A stretch of 64,000 nucleotides of DNA from contig NZ_JBEPOC010000001.1 of assembly GCF_040546585.1 (NCBI RefSeq), forward strand, positions 372,001 through 436,000, read 5' to 3'. Numbering within the stretch: the stretch's first letter is position 1; the number at the start of each line of letters is the position of its first letter. The position numbers were made by a program, and so were the translations under genes. Positions 34,856 to 43,147 of the stretch are shown piece after piece. Origin of the DNA: Marmoricola sp. OAE513. GTDB lineage: Bacteria; Actinomycetota; Actinomycetes; Propionibacteriales; Nocardioidaceae. The notes below the pieces were generated by a model, which was given only the letters and a program-made list of their open reading frames with translations, was not told the DNA's origin and did no database searches.

Positions 34856-36148
34856 TCAGGCCGGACCGACGACGGCCAGCGTCTCCGGCCGCCGGAACAG
34901 GTCCGACGCGAGCTCGTGGACGTCGGCGAGCGTAACCGCGTCGAGGCGCTCGAGCACCTCGTCGAGCGAGAGCAGCCGGTCCTGGAACAGCTCGACCTCA
35001 CCGAGGCGAGTCATCCGTGAGCCGGTGTCCTCCAGGCTGAGCACCATGCCGCCGCGCATCTGGCCGCGACCCCGGTCGAGCTCCTCCTGGGTGAGCCCGG
35101 ACTCGACCATCCGGGCCATCTCGCTGCGCACCACGTCGAGCACCTCGGCCGACTTGCTGGGCAGCGAGCCCACCGCGACGCCGACCATGCCGGCGTCGGA
35201 GTAGCTGGTCGCGAACGAGTAGACCGAGTAGGCCAGGCCGCGACGCTCCCGGACCTCCTGGAACAGGCGGGAGGAGGATCCCCCACCGAACGCCGCGTTG
35301 AGGACACCCAGCGGGTAGCGCCGGGGGTCCGACCGGGTCAGACCACGCATGCCGAGGACCAGGTTCACCTGCTCGAACGGACGGGTCGTGTGCTCCTCGC
35401 CCGCCTTGGTCGCCCGGGGCTTCTCGGCCAGCCGCGGCGGCAGCGGCCGCGCGTCGAGGTCGGCGAGGAAGTGGTTGCGCGAGAACGCCTTGCGGACCAG
35501 CCGCACGACGTCGCGGTGCACGATGTTGCCGGCCACGGCCACGGTCATCGCCGGCGCGGTGTACCGCGACTTGTAGTAGCGGTTGATCTGCGGACGGGTC
35601 AGCCCCCGGATCGACTCCGCGGTGCCCGCGATCGGTCGGGCGAGCGACGTACCCGCCCACGCCTTGGCCGCGAAGAGGTTGTGCACCACGTCGTCCGGGT
35701 CGTCGTCGTGCATGGCGATCTCGTCGAGGATCACCTCGCGCTCGGCCTCGACGTCCTCAGGCGTGATCACCGACGCGGTCAGCATGTCGCCGAGCACGTC
35801 GACCGCCATCGGCAGGTCGGCGTCGAGCACGCGTGCGTGGTAGCAGGTGTACTCGCGGGCGGTGTAGGCGTTGAACTCGCCCCCGACGGCGTCCAGCGCG
35901 GAGGAGATCTCCATCGCCGTACGCGTCGGGGTTCCCTTGAACAGCAGGTGCTCGAGGAAGTGGGAGGCGCCGTTCAGCGCCGGCGTCTCGTCACGCGACC
36001 CGACGCCGACGAAGACCCCGATGGCCGCGGAGCGGACACCGGGGACGTGCTCGGTCACGACCCGCAGCCCTCCCGGAAGGACAGTCCGTTGGACGCCTCC
36101 GATGAGGGTGCGGGTCGTGCCGGGCTTCTGCTCAGCTGCGAGCGTCAC
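34856..36148 (-). CDS. M16-family zinc metallopeptidase
   Basis: A 430-residue processing-peptidase-like protein. The inverted zinc motif HFLEH is at 63-67 (His63, Glu66, His67) and the third ligand Glu lies in EREVILDEI near residue 143, so the protease half is intact. The C-terminal half carries the substrate-gripping R/Y stretch ([17 protein letters not shown]). Its ATG overlaps the pnp stop by four bases, a pairing common in actinobacteria. Substrate unknown; no signal peptide, so it is probably cytoplasmic. Confidence 0.92.
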   Translation of the reverse strand: MTLAAEQKPGTTRTLIGGVQRTVLPGGLRVVTEHVPGVRSAAIGVFVGVGSRDETPALNGASHFLEHLLFKGTPTRTAMEISSALDAVGGEFNAYTAREYTCYHARVLDADLPMAVDVLGDMLTASVITPEDVEAEREVILDEIAMHDDDPDDVVHNLFAAKAWAGTSLARPIAGTAESIRGLTRPQINRYYKSRYTAPAMTVAVAGNIVHRDVVRLVRKAFSRNHFLADLDARPLPPRLAEKPRATKAGEEHTTRPFEQVNLVLGMRGLTRSDPRRYPLGVLNAAFGGGSSSRLFQEVRERRGLAYSVYSFATSYSDAGMVGVAVGSLPSKSAEVLDVVRSEMARMVESGLTQEELDRGRGQMRGGMVLSLEDTGSRMTRLGEVELFQDRLLSLDEVLERLDAVTLADVHELASDLFRRPETLAVVGPA

Positions 36149-38373
36149 TCGCCGTCGGACTCCTCGGCAGGAGCCTCAGAACCCTCGGCGTCCTCGATGT
36201 ACGGGACCAGCGACAGCTTGCCGCGGTCGTCGATCTCACCGATCTCGACCTGGATCTTCTGACCCACGGAGACGACGTCCTCGACGTTGTCGACCCGCTT
36301 GCCGCCGGCCAGCGCACGGAGCTTGCTGATGTGCAGCAGCCCGTCCTTGCCCGGCATCAGCGAGACGAACGCACCGAAGTTGGTCGTCTTCACGACGGTA
36401 CCGAGGTAGCGCTCGCCGACCTCCGGCATCGTCGGGTTGGCGATCTGGTTGATCGCCTGGCGGGCGGCCTCGGCGGCCTCTCCGTTCGTGGCACCGACGT
36501 AGATGGTGCCGTCGTCCTCGATGGAGATGTTCGCGCCGGTGTCGTCCTGGATCTGGTTGATGACCTTGCCCTTGGGCCCGATCACCTCGCCGATCTTGTC
36601 GACCGGGATCTTGATGGTGATGATCCGCGGAGCGTGGATCGACATCTCCTCGGGGCCGTCGATGGCCTCGGCCATGACCTCGAGGATCGCCAGACGGGCG
36701 TCCCGTGCCTGGGTCAGCGCGCCGGCCAGCACGTCGGCGGGGATGCCGTCGAGCTTGGTGTCGAGCTGCAGGGCGGTGACGAACTGCTTGGTACCGGCGA
36801 CCTTGAAGTCCATGTCACCGAACGCGTCCTCGGCACCGAGGATGTCGGTGAGCGCGACGTACTCGGTCTTGCCGTCGACGGTGTCGGAGATCAGACCCAT
36901 CGCGATACCGGCGACCGGCGCCTTCAGCGGCACACCGGCCTGCAGCAGGGACAGCGTCGAGGCGCAGACCGAACCCATCGAGGTCGAGCCGTTGGAGCCC
37001 ATCGCCTCGGACAGCTGACGGATCGCGTACGGGAACTCCTCGCGGCTCGGGAGCACCGGCAGGAGCGCGCGACGGGCGAGCGCACCGTGACCGACCTCGC
37101 GACGCTTCGGCGAACCGACGCGACCGGTCTCACCGGTGGAGAACGGCGGGAAGATGTACTTGTGCATGTACCGGCGGTACTTCTCCGGGGAGAGACCGTC
37201 GAGCTGCTGCTCGAGCTTGAGCATGTCCAGCGTGGTGACACCCAGGATCTGCGTCTCGCCGCGCTCGAACAGCGCCGAGCCGTGCACGCGGGGCAGGACC
37301 TCGACCTCGGCGGACAGGGTCCGGATGTCGGTCAGGCCACGGCCGTCGATGCGGATCTTGTCGCGCAGCACGCGCTGGCGGACCAGCGACTTGTTGACCG
37401 AGCGGAACGCCGCGCCGATCTCCTTCTCGCGACCCTCGAACTGCGCGCCGAGGGCGGCGAGCACGTCGGCCTTGATGTCGTCGAGCTTGTCCTCGCGCTC
37501 CTGCTTGCCGGCGATGGTGAGCGCGGCAGCGGTGGCCTCGGAGGCGTGCGCCTTGACGGCCTCGTACACGTCGTCCTCGTAGTCGAGGAAGATCGGGAAC
37601 TCCTGGACGGGCTTCGCGGCCTGCTTGGCCAGCTCGACCTGCGCCTCGCAGAGCTGCTTGATGAACGGCTTGGCAGCGTCCAGACCGCTGGCGACGACCT
37701 CCTCGGTCGGGGCCTGGGCTCCACCCTGGATGAGCTCGATGGTCTGCTCGGTGGCCTCGGCCTCGACCATCATGATCGCGACGTCACCGGTCTCGGTGAC
37801 CCGCCCGGCGACGACCATGTCGAAGACGGCCTTCTCGACCTGGCTGTGCGACGGGAACGCGACCCACTGGCCCTCGATGAGCGCGACGCGGGTGGCGCCG
37901 ACCGGGCCGGTGAACGGCAGGCCGGAGATCTGGGTGGACGCCGACGCGGCGTTGATCGCCAGCACGTCGTACTGGGCGTCGGGGTTCAGCGCCATCACGG
38001 TGATGACGACCTGGACCTCGTTGCGCAGGCCCTTCTTGAAGGTCGGGCGCAGCGGACGGTCGATGAGGCGGCAGGCGAGGATCGCGTCCTCGCCCGGACG
38101 ACCCTCGGACCGGAAGAACGAGCCGGGGATGCGACCCGCGGCGTACATCCGCTCCTCGACGTCGATCGTCAGGGGGAAGAAGTCGAAGTGGTCCTTGGGC
38201 TGCTTGCCGGCGGTGGTCGCCGACAGGAGCATGGTGTCCTCGTCGAGGTACGCGGTGACCGCACCGGCGGCCTGCCGGGCCAGGAGGCCGGTCTCGAACT
38301 TGATCGTGCGGGTGCCGAACTTGCCGTTGTCCAGAACGGTCTCGACGGCGGAAATGACGGGTCCCTCAGACAA
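36145..38373 (-). CDS. pnp: Polyribonucleotide nucleotidyltransferase
   Basis: Processive 3'-5' phosphorolytic RNA degradation. The 742-residue protein has two RNase PH-like domains ([20 protein letters not shown] near the start and [11 protein letters not shown]-type [20 protein letters not shown] in the second), a KH domain ([20 protein letters not shown]) and an S1 domain ([20 protein letters not shown]). No ATG or GTG start is in frame; the likely start is TTG 38373, seven bases after AAAGGGA. It is preceded by a palindrome-rich 303-bp leader after rpsO, suggesting post-transcriptional control as known for E. coli pnp. Confidence 0.95.
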   Translation of the reverse strand: MSEGPVISAVETVLDNGKFGTRTIKFETGLLARQAAGAVTAYLDEDTMLLSATTAGKQPKDHFDFFPLTIDVEERMYAAGRIPGSFFRSEGRPGEDAILACRLIDRPLRPTFKKGLRNEVQVVITVMALNPDAQYDVLAINAASASTQISGLPFTGPVGATRVALIEGQWVAFPSHSQVEKAVFDMVVAGRVTETGDVAIMMVEAEATEQTIELIQGGAQAPTEEVVASGLDAAKPFIKQLCEAQVELAKQAAKPVQEFPIFLDYEDDVYEAVKAHASEATAAALTIAGKQEREDKLDDIKADVLAALGAQFEGREKEIGAAFRSVNKSLVRQRVLRDKIRIDGRGLTDIRTLSAEVEVLPRVHGSALFERGETQILGVTTLDMLKLEQQLDGLSPEKYRRYMHKYIFPPFSTGETGRVGSPKRREVGHGALARRALLPVLPSREEFPYAIRQLSEAMGSNGSTSMGSVCASTLSLLQAGVPLKAPVAGIAMGLISDTVDGKTEYVALTDILGAEDAFGDMDFKVAGTKQFVTALQLDTKLDGIPADVLAGALTQARDARLAILEVMAEAIDGPEEMSIHAPRIITIKIPVDKIGEVIGPKGKVINQIQDDTGANISIEDDGTIYVGATNGEAAEAARQAINQIANPTMPEVGERYLGTVVKTTNFGAFVSLMPGKDGLLHISKLRALAGGKRVDNVEDVVSVGQKIQVEIGEIDDRGKLSLVPYIEDAEGSEAPAEESDGE

Positions 38374-38636
38374 GGGTTTCCCTTTCTCTTCGCGGAGCGT
38401 TCCGCGAGCCCATGGTTTAGCCCGCAAGGGCTACGAGTGAGGCACTGCCTGCGTCCCCACAGCTGTGGGGGAAGGTGGCCGGTCTTCGATCGAGGCCCAC
38501 CGTGCTGTACCGGAATCTTCCGGTGGTGCACCTGGTGCACACGGGGGGCCACTACCGAGGACCGGGCCGGCGTATCGCGGGCCGCTCCTGATGGTGGTTT
38601 GTATTCAGTTGTACGTGCAGGTGCTAGTTAACAGAC
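38374..38636 (-). promoter_or_regulatory. Palindrome-rich leader of pnp
   Basis: The rpsO-pnp gap has no gene. It contains the 16-bp palindrome CCCCACAGCTGTGGGG (38455-38470), the 16-bp inverted repeat ACCGGAA-TC-TTCCGGT (38509-38524) and nearby GTGCAC repeats. These could form structures in the pnp mRNA leader or bind protein. A role in pnp control is inferred from position only. Confidence 0.45.
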
Positions 38637-38668
38637 ACGGCGGCCCGCCTGTGAAGGCGAACCGCCGT
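38637..38668 (-). terminator. Hairpin just after rpsO
   Basis: ACGGCGG (38637-38643) pairs with CCGCCGT (38662-38668), with an additional inner GCC/GGC pairing, 8 bases past the rpsO stop. On the minus strand it is followed by GTCTGTTAACTAG. It may terminate or attenuate transcription between rpsO and pnp. Confidence 0.5.
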
Positions 38669-38676
38669 GGACGCTG

Positions 38677-38952
38677 TCAGCGACGCAGGCCGAGGCGCTG
38701 CACGATCGAGCGGTAGCGCTCGATCTCGGTCTTCTCGAGGTAGTTGAGAAGGCGGCGGCGCTGGCCGACCAGCAGGAGCAGGCCACGACGGCTGTGGTGG
38801 TCGTGCTTGTGCGACTTGAGGTGCTCGGTGAGGTGCGAGATGCGGTGCGAGAGCAGCGCGATCTGGACCTCCGGGGAGCCGGTGTCACCGTCAGTGGTGG
38901 CGTACTCGGCGATGATCTTCTTCTTGGTCTCTGCGTCAGTACCGATCGACAC
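38677..38952 (-). CDS. rpsO: 30S ribosomal protein S15
   Basis: A 91-residue S15 with the family's conserved [40 protein letters not shown] and [10 protein letters not shown] stretches; it binds 16S rRNA in the central domain. Start is GTG 38952, preceded by AAGGGAG; the longer frame to 38994 would add residues not found in S15. The rpsO-pnp order is widely conserved. A promoter candidate lies at 39042-39070. Confidence 0.96.
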   Translation of the reverse strand: MSIGTDAETKKKIIAEYATTDGDTGSPEVQIALLSHRISHLTEHLKSHKHDHHSRRGLLLLVGQRRRLLNYLEKTEIERYRSIVQRLGLRR

Positions 38953-39029
38953 GTCGACTCCCTTCACAATGTGCTGCGCGGCGCGCCGGGGCATGTCCCT
39001 CCGGGCACTCTGGATCCGCGGCCGTCAGA

Positions 39030-39070
39030 CGGCAACGCCCAAGACTATCAGCGCCTCGGGCGTTGCCGAA
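39030..39070 (-). promoter_or_regulatory. rpsO promoter candidate inside an inverted repeat
   Basis: On the minus strand TTCGGC (39065-39070) and TAGTCT (39042-39047) are 17 bp apart, a plausible -35/-10 pair for rpsO. The -10 lies in the 17-base loop of a perfect 11-bp inverted repeat, CGGCAACGCCC (39030-39040) and GGGCGTTGCCG (39058-39068). The repeat could also end transcription from the PadR operon upstream. Confidence 0.4.
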
Positions 39071-39098
39071 ATCGAGCGGATCGGTGCGAAACCGCAGG

Positions 39099-40232
39099 TC
39101 AGCAGCCGTAGTCGATCGGGTTGATCGGCCCGGTGCGCGGTCCCGGCACGAACGCCTTGGCCGGGGTCTTCGCCGAGCTGGTGAGCAGGCCCGGGAGCGA
39201 GATCTTCGGGACGCTGGCGAACGGGAAGCCGCTGACGCTGGGCCGGTTCTCCCCGGTGAAGGCCATCGGGTCCGGGTCGACCACCTCGGGCCCCTCCACT
39301 CGGCTCGGCACCGGGAAGACGTTCTTCTTCTGCGCGGCCCCGTCCGACCACGGGTAGAACACCCGGGTCGAGTCGATCGGCATCTGGTCGGCGTCGTAGA
39401 CGCACTCGTTCGCCGCGAGCGTCTCGATTGCCTTCCCGGACTGGTCGTAGAGCTGGACGCCGACCAGCGGGTGACCGGCAGCGTCGTACGGGAAGATGTT
39501 GGAGACCCAGCGGCCGTCGGCGTACAGGCCGGCCTGGGCGCCGCTCTCGTCGCTCACGTACGACGCACCGGACTCGTTGATCCCCCGCGAGTACCCGGAC
39601 TCGAAGGTCTGGGCGTCCCGGTGCTCGAACCCGTTGGCCACGACCGGGATCATCACCGCGGCGACCACGTTGAGAGCGATCACCGCGATGCGGAACAGCG
39701 CGTTGCCGGCCCAGTCACGAAGGACCGGGAGACGCTTGCGACCGAGCTGCACGCTGACCAGCATCACCGCCAGGGTGATCAGTCCACCGTCGATGCTGTC
39801 GTCCGGCACGGGGGTCAACGCCCACCCTCCGCTCCACAGCAGCGCCGACTGCACGGCCACGTAGCCACGCACGGCCCACCAGATGGGCTGCAGGCTGGCG
39901 AGCAGTCCGGACGCATCGCCCGGCAGTCCGGCGAGCGCGGCGTCCTTGCGGCTGGTCACCTCGGCGAAGCCGCGGTCGAGGAGCGCGAGCAGGGCCACCC
40001 GCCCACGGGGGCGCCGCACCTGCGGGGCGAGGCCGGCCGCCTGACGCAGCTCGGCGGCGTAGGCGACAGGGTCCCCCAACGCACCGGTCCCCTGCTCGGC
40101 GACGAGGTCGGTCAGGTCGGCCTCGAGTCCGTCGGTGATCTCGAGCAGCTCCTCGGGCTCGAGGTCGGCGAGCTGTGCCCGGACGGAGGCCACGAAGGCC
40201 AGGACCTCAGGGGCGATCACGACGGTGTTCAT
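39099..40232 (-). CDS. HAAS-domain (DUF1700-like) membrane protein
   Basis: A 377-residue protein. Residues 1-70 form a helical HAAS-type domain (LADLEPEELLEITDGLEADL, GDPVAYAAELRQAAGL), commonly encoded next to PadR regulators. Three or four membrane helices follow (about 115-205), then a soluble C-terminal domain of about 170 residues with a single YDQSGKAIETL motif ending IDYGC. ATG 40232 overlaps the padR stop by four bases. Its activity is unknown; partners of PadR with this domain are thought to be membrane-associated effectors. Confidence 0.75.
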   Translation of the reverse strand: MNTVVIAPEVLAFVASVRAQLADLEPEELLEITDGLEADLTDLVAEQGTGALGDPVAYAAELRQAAGLAPQVRRPRGRVALLALLDRGFAEVTSRKDAALAGLPGDASGLLASLQPIWWAVRGYVAVQSALLWSGGWALTPVPDDSIDGGLITLAVMLVSVQLGRKRLPVLRDWAGNALFRIAVIALNVVAAVMIPVVANGFEHRDAQTFESGYSRGINESGASYVSDESGAQAGLYADGRWVSNIFPYDAAGHPLVGVQLYDQSGKAIETLAANECVYDADQMPIDSTRVFYPWSDGAAQKKNVFPVPSRVEGPEVVDPDPMAFTGENRPSVSGFPFASVPKISLPGLLTSSAKTPAKAFVPGPRTGPINPIDYGC

Positions 40233-40570
40233 GCGGAGACTCCTTCGAGGTGGGGCTTGCCGAGAAGTGCGGAGACGGTGCCGGAGAAGACCGTCCAGTC
40301 GTCGCGCTGCTTCTTCAGCTGCGACCGCCCGGTCGGGGTGATGCCGTAGTACTTGCGGTGCGGACCCGACTCCGACGGCACGACGTACGAGGTCAGCGCC
40401 CCGGACGAGTACAGCCGGCGCAGGGTGCCGTAGACGGAGGCGTCGCCGACGTCGGACAGTCCGCCGTCGCGCAGTCGTCGGACGATGTCGTAGCCGTAGC
40501 CGTCCTCGCCCTCGACGACCGCCAGCACGGTCAGGTCGAGTACTCCCTTGAGGAGCTGAGTGGTATCCAT
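40229..40570 (-). CDS. PadR-family transcriptional regulator
   Basis: A 113-residue winged-helix protein: LLKGVLDLTVLAVVEGEDGY, YDIVRRLRDGG, VGDASVYGTLRRLYSSGALT and GPHRKYYGITPTGRSQL are the classical PadR helices and wing. The C-terminal dimerisation helix is short, as in the PadR-s2 group. Start ATG 40570 (MDTTQLLKG) is preferred to the longer open frame to 40828. A perfect 10-bp-arm palindrome sits nine bases upstream (40579-40603) and is very likely its own operator. It heads an operon with the HAAS-domain gene. Confidence 0.9.
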   Translation of the reverse strand: MDTTQLLKGVLDLTVLAVVEGEDGYGYDIVRRLRDGGLSDVGDASVYGTLRRLYSSGALTSYVVPSESGPHRKYYGITPTGRSQLKKQRDDWTVFSGTVSALLGKPHLEGVSA

Positions 40571-40578
40571 GCCTCGCA

Positions 40579-40603
40579 CAGTACTACGGACTGCGTAGTA
40601 CTG
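40579..40603. promoter_or_regulatory. Perfect palindrome, likely PadR operator
   Basis: CAGTACTACG (40579-40588) and CGTAGTACTG (40594-40603) are perfect 10-bp arms around GACTG, starting nine bases before the padR ATG. GTACTAC-type arms are common in PadR binding sites. It also lies 46 bp upstream of the divergent molybdopterin oxidoreductase, which it could co-regulate. Confidence 0.65.
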
Positions 40604-40649
40604 CGGATCGCGCACCGGCGTGTCGCGCACTTGGTGGGACGATCCCTCC

Positions 40650-42812
40650 ATGAGCGCACCCTCCGCCGGCTTCACCGGCACCAAGCACGGCGTCTGCAAC
40701 CTCTGCGAGGCCATCTGCGGCCTGAAGATCAGCATCGCGAACGACGTCGTCACCTCGATCCGCGGAAACGACGAGGACCCGCTGTCGCGCGGCCACATCT
40801 GCCCCAAGGGCGTGGCGCTGGCCGACATCTACACCGACCCCGACCGGCTGCGGCGACCCGTGCGGCGTACCGGGACGGGCGCGGACGCGACCTGGACCGA
40901 GATCAGCTGGGACGAAGCGCTCGACGCCGTTGCCGACGGTCTGGCCAAAGCCGTCAACGAGAACGACAAGAACGCGCTCGGCATCTACGTCGGCAACCCG
41001 AACGCGCACTCGCTCGGCTCGATGACCCACGGGTTCGAGCTGATCAAGACCTTCAAGACGCGCAACAAGTTCTCCGCGTCCTCGGTGGACCAGATCCCGC
41101 ACATGTACGTCGGGATGCTGCAGTTCGGCCACCAGCTGCTGCTCCCGGTCGCCGACATCGACCGCACCAGCTACTTCCTGGTCTTCGGGGCGAACCCGGT
41201 GGCCTCCAACGGATCGCTGATGACGGTGCCGGACTTCCCCAACCGGGTCCGCGACCTCAAGGCCCGCGGCGGTCAGATGGTCGTCTTCGACCCGCGCCGC
41301 ACCGAGACCGCCAAGGTCGCGACCGAGCACCACTTCATCCGCCCGGCCAGTGACGCGGTCGTGCTGCTGGCGATGGTCAACACGCTGCTCTCCGAGAACC
41401 TGGCCACTCCCCCGTCCTACGTCGACAACCTGGACGCGCTGCAGGCCGCGATCGCCGAGTTCACCCCGGAGTACGCGGCTTCGGTCAGTGGTGTGGACGC
41501 CGAGACGATCCGGCGGGTCGCGCGGGAATTCGCCGCAGCCGACGGCGCGGCGGCGTACGGGCGGATGGGGCTCTCCACCCAGGGTTTCGGCTCGATCTGC
41601 CAGTGGGCGATCAACCTGCTCAACCTGCTGTCCGGCAACTTCGACCGGGTCGGCGGTGTGCTCTTCCCCGAGCCCGCGATCGACGTGGTCAAGAACGGGC
41701 TGCTGTCCTCGGGGCACTTCGACGTCTGGCGCAGCCGCGTCCGCGGGATGCCCGAGTTCGGCGGCGAGCTCCCGGTCTCGGTCTTCCGCGAGGAGATCGA
41801 CACCCCGGGCGAGGGGCAGATCAAGGCGGTACTGACGCTGGCCGGCAACCCGGTGCTCTCCACCCCGGACGGACGCCGGCTCAGCGAGTCGTTCGCCGGC
41901 CTGGACTTCATGGCCAGCGTCGACATCTACCTCAACGAGACGACCCGGCACGCCGACGTGATCCTGCCGCCGACCACGGCGCTGGAGCGGGACCACTACG
42001 ACCTGGTCTTCCACGCGCTCAGTGTCCGCAACACCGCCCGGTTCACGCCGGCGGTGTTCGAGAAGGAGCCGGACGCCCTGCACGACTGGGAGATCTTCCA
42101 GCAGATCGCGGCCCGCACGAACGCGCGGATCAACGCCAAGAAGCCGTTGCTGCAGCGCGTCTCCGAGCGGGTCCGGATGTCGATGAGCCCGACGTTGATG
42201 GTCACGCTGCTGCTGGCGCTGGGGCGCAAGACGTCGATGAAGCAGCTGCGGCAGCACCCCGAGGGCGTCGACCTGGGCGAGCTCCGGCCGACGATGCCGA
42301 AGCGGCTGGGGACCAAGGACAAGCGGATCGACCTGGCACCGGCGCCGCTGGTCGCCGACCTCGACCGGCTGCGGTCCACCCTCCCCGTGCCGGCCGAGGG
42401 CGAGCTGGTCCTCATCGGGCGCCGGCACAAGCAGGACTGCAACTCCTGGACCCACAACCTCGAGCGGCTGCACAGGGGCAAGCCGCGCCACCAGCTGCTG
42501 ATGAACCCGGCCGACCTGGCCGCTCGCGGCATCACCGACGGCGCCCTGGTGCGGATCACCTCGCGGGTCGGTTCGGTCGAGATCGACGTCGCCGCAGCCG
42601 ACGACATGATGCCTGGCGTGGTCTCGTTGCCGCACGGCTACGGCCACCAGGTCGGCGGCACCCGGATGGGGCACGCCTCCGGCGTCGCGGGCGTCTCGAT
42701 CAACGACCTGACCGACCCCGAGCGACTCGACGTCAGCGGCAACGCGGCGCTGTCGGGGGTGCCGGTGACGGTCGAGGCGCTGGTGACCGAGAAGGTGCCG
42801 CAGCCGGCGTGA
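40650..42812 (+). CDS. Molybdopterin-dependent oxidoreductase with [4Fe-4S] cluster
   Basis: A 720-residue protein of the formate dehydrogenase/nitrate reductase/DMSO reductase superfamily. The N-terminal iron-sulfur motif is complete: Cys16, Cys19, Cys23 and Cys51 (CNLCEAICGLKISI, GHICPKG). GANPVASNGSL, VVFDPRRTETAK and FIRPASDAVVLLAM belong to the cofactor-binding domains, and the C-terminal molydop-binding domain has RRHKQDCNSWTHN and VSLPHGYGHQVGG. No Sec or Cys is seen in the usual metal-ligand position (SASSVDQIP). There is no Tat signal, so it is cytoplasmic. Substrate unknown. The stop overlaps the small gene that follows. Confidence 0.88.
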   Translation: MSAPSAGFTGTKHGVCNLCEAICGLKISIANDVVTSIRGNDEDPLSRGHICPKGVALADIYTDPDRLRRPVRRTGTGADATWTEISWDEALDAVADGLAKAVNENDKNALGIYVGNPNAHSLGSMTHGFELIKTFKTRNKFSASSVDQIPHMYVGMLQFGHQLLLPVADIDRTSYFLVFGANPVASNGSLMTVPDFPNRVRDLKARGGQMVVFDPRRTETAKVATEHHFIRPASDAVVLLAMVNTLLSENLATPPSYVDNLDALQAAIAEFTPEYAASVSGVDAETIRRVAREFAAADGAAAYGRMGLSTQGFGSICQWAINLLNLLSGNFDRVGGVLFPEPAIDVVKNGLLSSGHFDVWRSRVRGMPEFGGELPVSVFREEIDTPGEGQIKAVLTLAGNPVLSTPDGRRLSESFAGLDFMASVDIYLNETTRHADVILPPTTALERDHYDLVFHALSVRNTARFTPAVFEKEPDALHDWEIFQQIAARTNARINAKKPLLQRVSERVRMSMSPTLMVTLLLALGRKTSMKQLRQHPEGVDLGELRPTMPKRLGTKDKRIDLAPAPLVADLDRLRSTLPVPAEGELVLIGRRHKQDCNSWTHNLERLHRGKPRHQLLMNPADLAARGITDGALVRITSRVGSVEIDVAAADDMMPGVVSLPHGYGHQVGGTRMGHASGVAGVSINDLTDPERLDVSGNAALSGVPVTVEALVTEKVPQPA

Positions 42813-43093
42813 GCACGACCCGGGCCCCGGACTGGCTCGAGCTGGGCAGCTACGTGGTCCTCGCCAAGGACTTCGCACCGCAGGACGGCCTGACCTTCTC
42901 CCGCGGGCTCGAGGGCGTCGTGGTCCAGCACGACTTCGAGCGCACCGGTCCGAGCGCCGGGGAGCGCGGCCCGTACATGGTGGTCTTCTTCCGCGAGGGC
43001 CACCTCGAGGGCGACCACTCCTGGTTGGACGAGGGCGACCTGGCCCCCGATCCGTCGGTCGGGGCGGTCACCGAGGTGGACAAGAACCCGTGA
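42809..43093 (+). CDS. Small protein coupled to the molybdopterin enzyme
   Basis: A 94-residue acidic protein starting at GTG 42809, which overlaps the upstream TGA in GTGA. It contains DWLELGSYVVLAKDF, GLEGVVVQHDFERTG and YMVVFFREGHLEGDHSWL, a beta-rich pattern without known motifs. The coupling suggests it assists or modifies the oxidoreductase. Not recognised. Confidence 0.65.
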   Translation: MSTTRAPDWLELGSYVVLAKDFAPQDGLTFSRGLEGVVVQHDFERTGPSAGERGPYMVVFFREGHLEGDHSWLDEGDLAPDPSVGAVTEVDKNP

Positions 43094-43095
43094 CT

Positions 43096-43141
43096 CCGGT
43101 CGTCGAGCTTGCCGAGACGTCTCGGCAAGCTCGACGACCGG
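43096..43141. terminator. 46-bp perfect palindrome between convergent genes
   Basis: The two 23-base halves meet at 43118/43119 and are exact reverse complements; the centre is GAGACGTCTC. It begins two bases after the small protein's stop and ends six bases before the MMPL stop on the other strand, so a bidirectional terminator role is likely. Its TCGAGCTTGCCGAGAC arm belongs to an interspersed repeat type also found partially at 34832-34853. Confidence 0.75.
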
Positions 43142-43147
43142 AACAGC

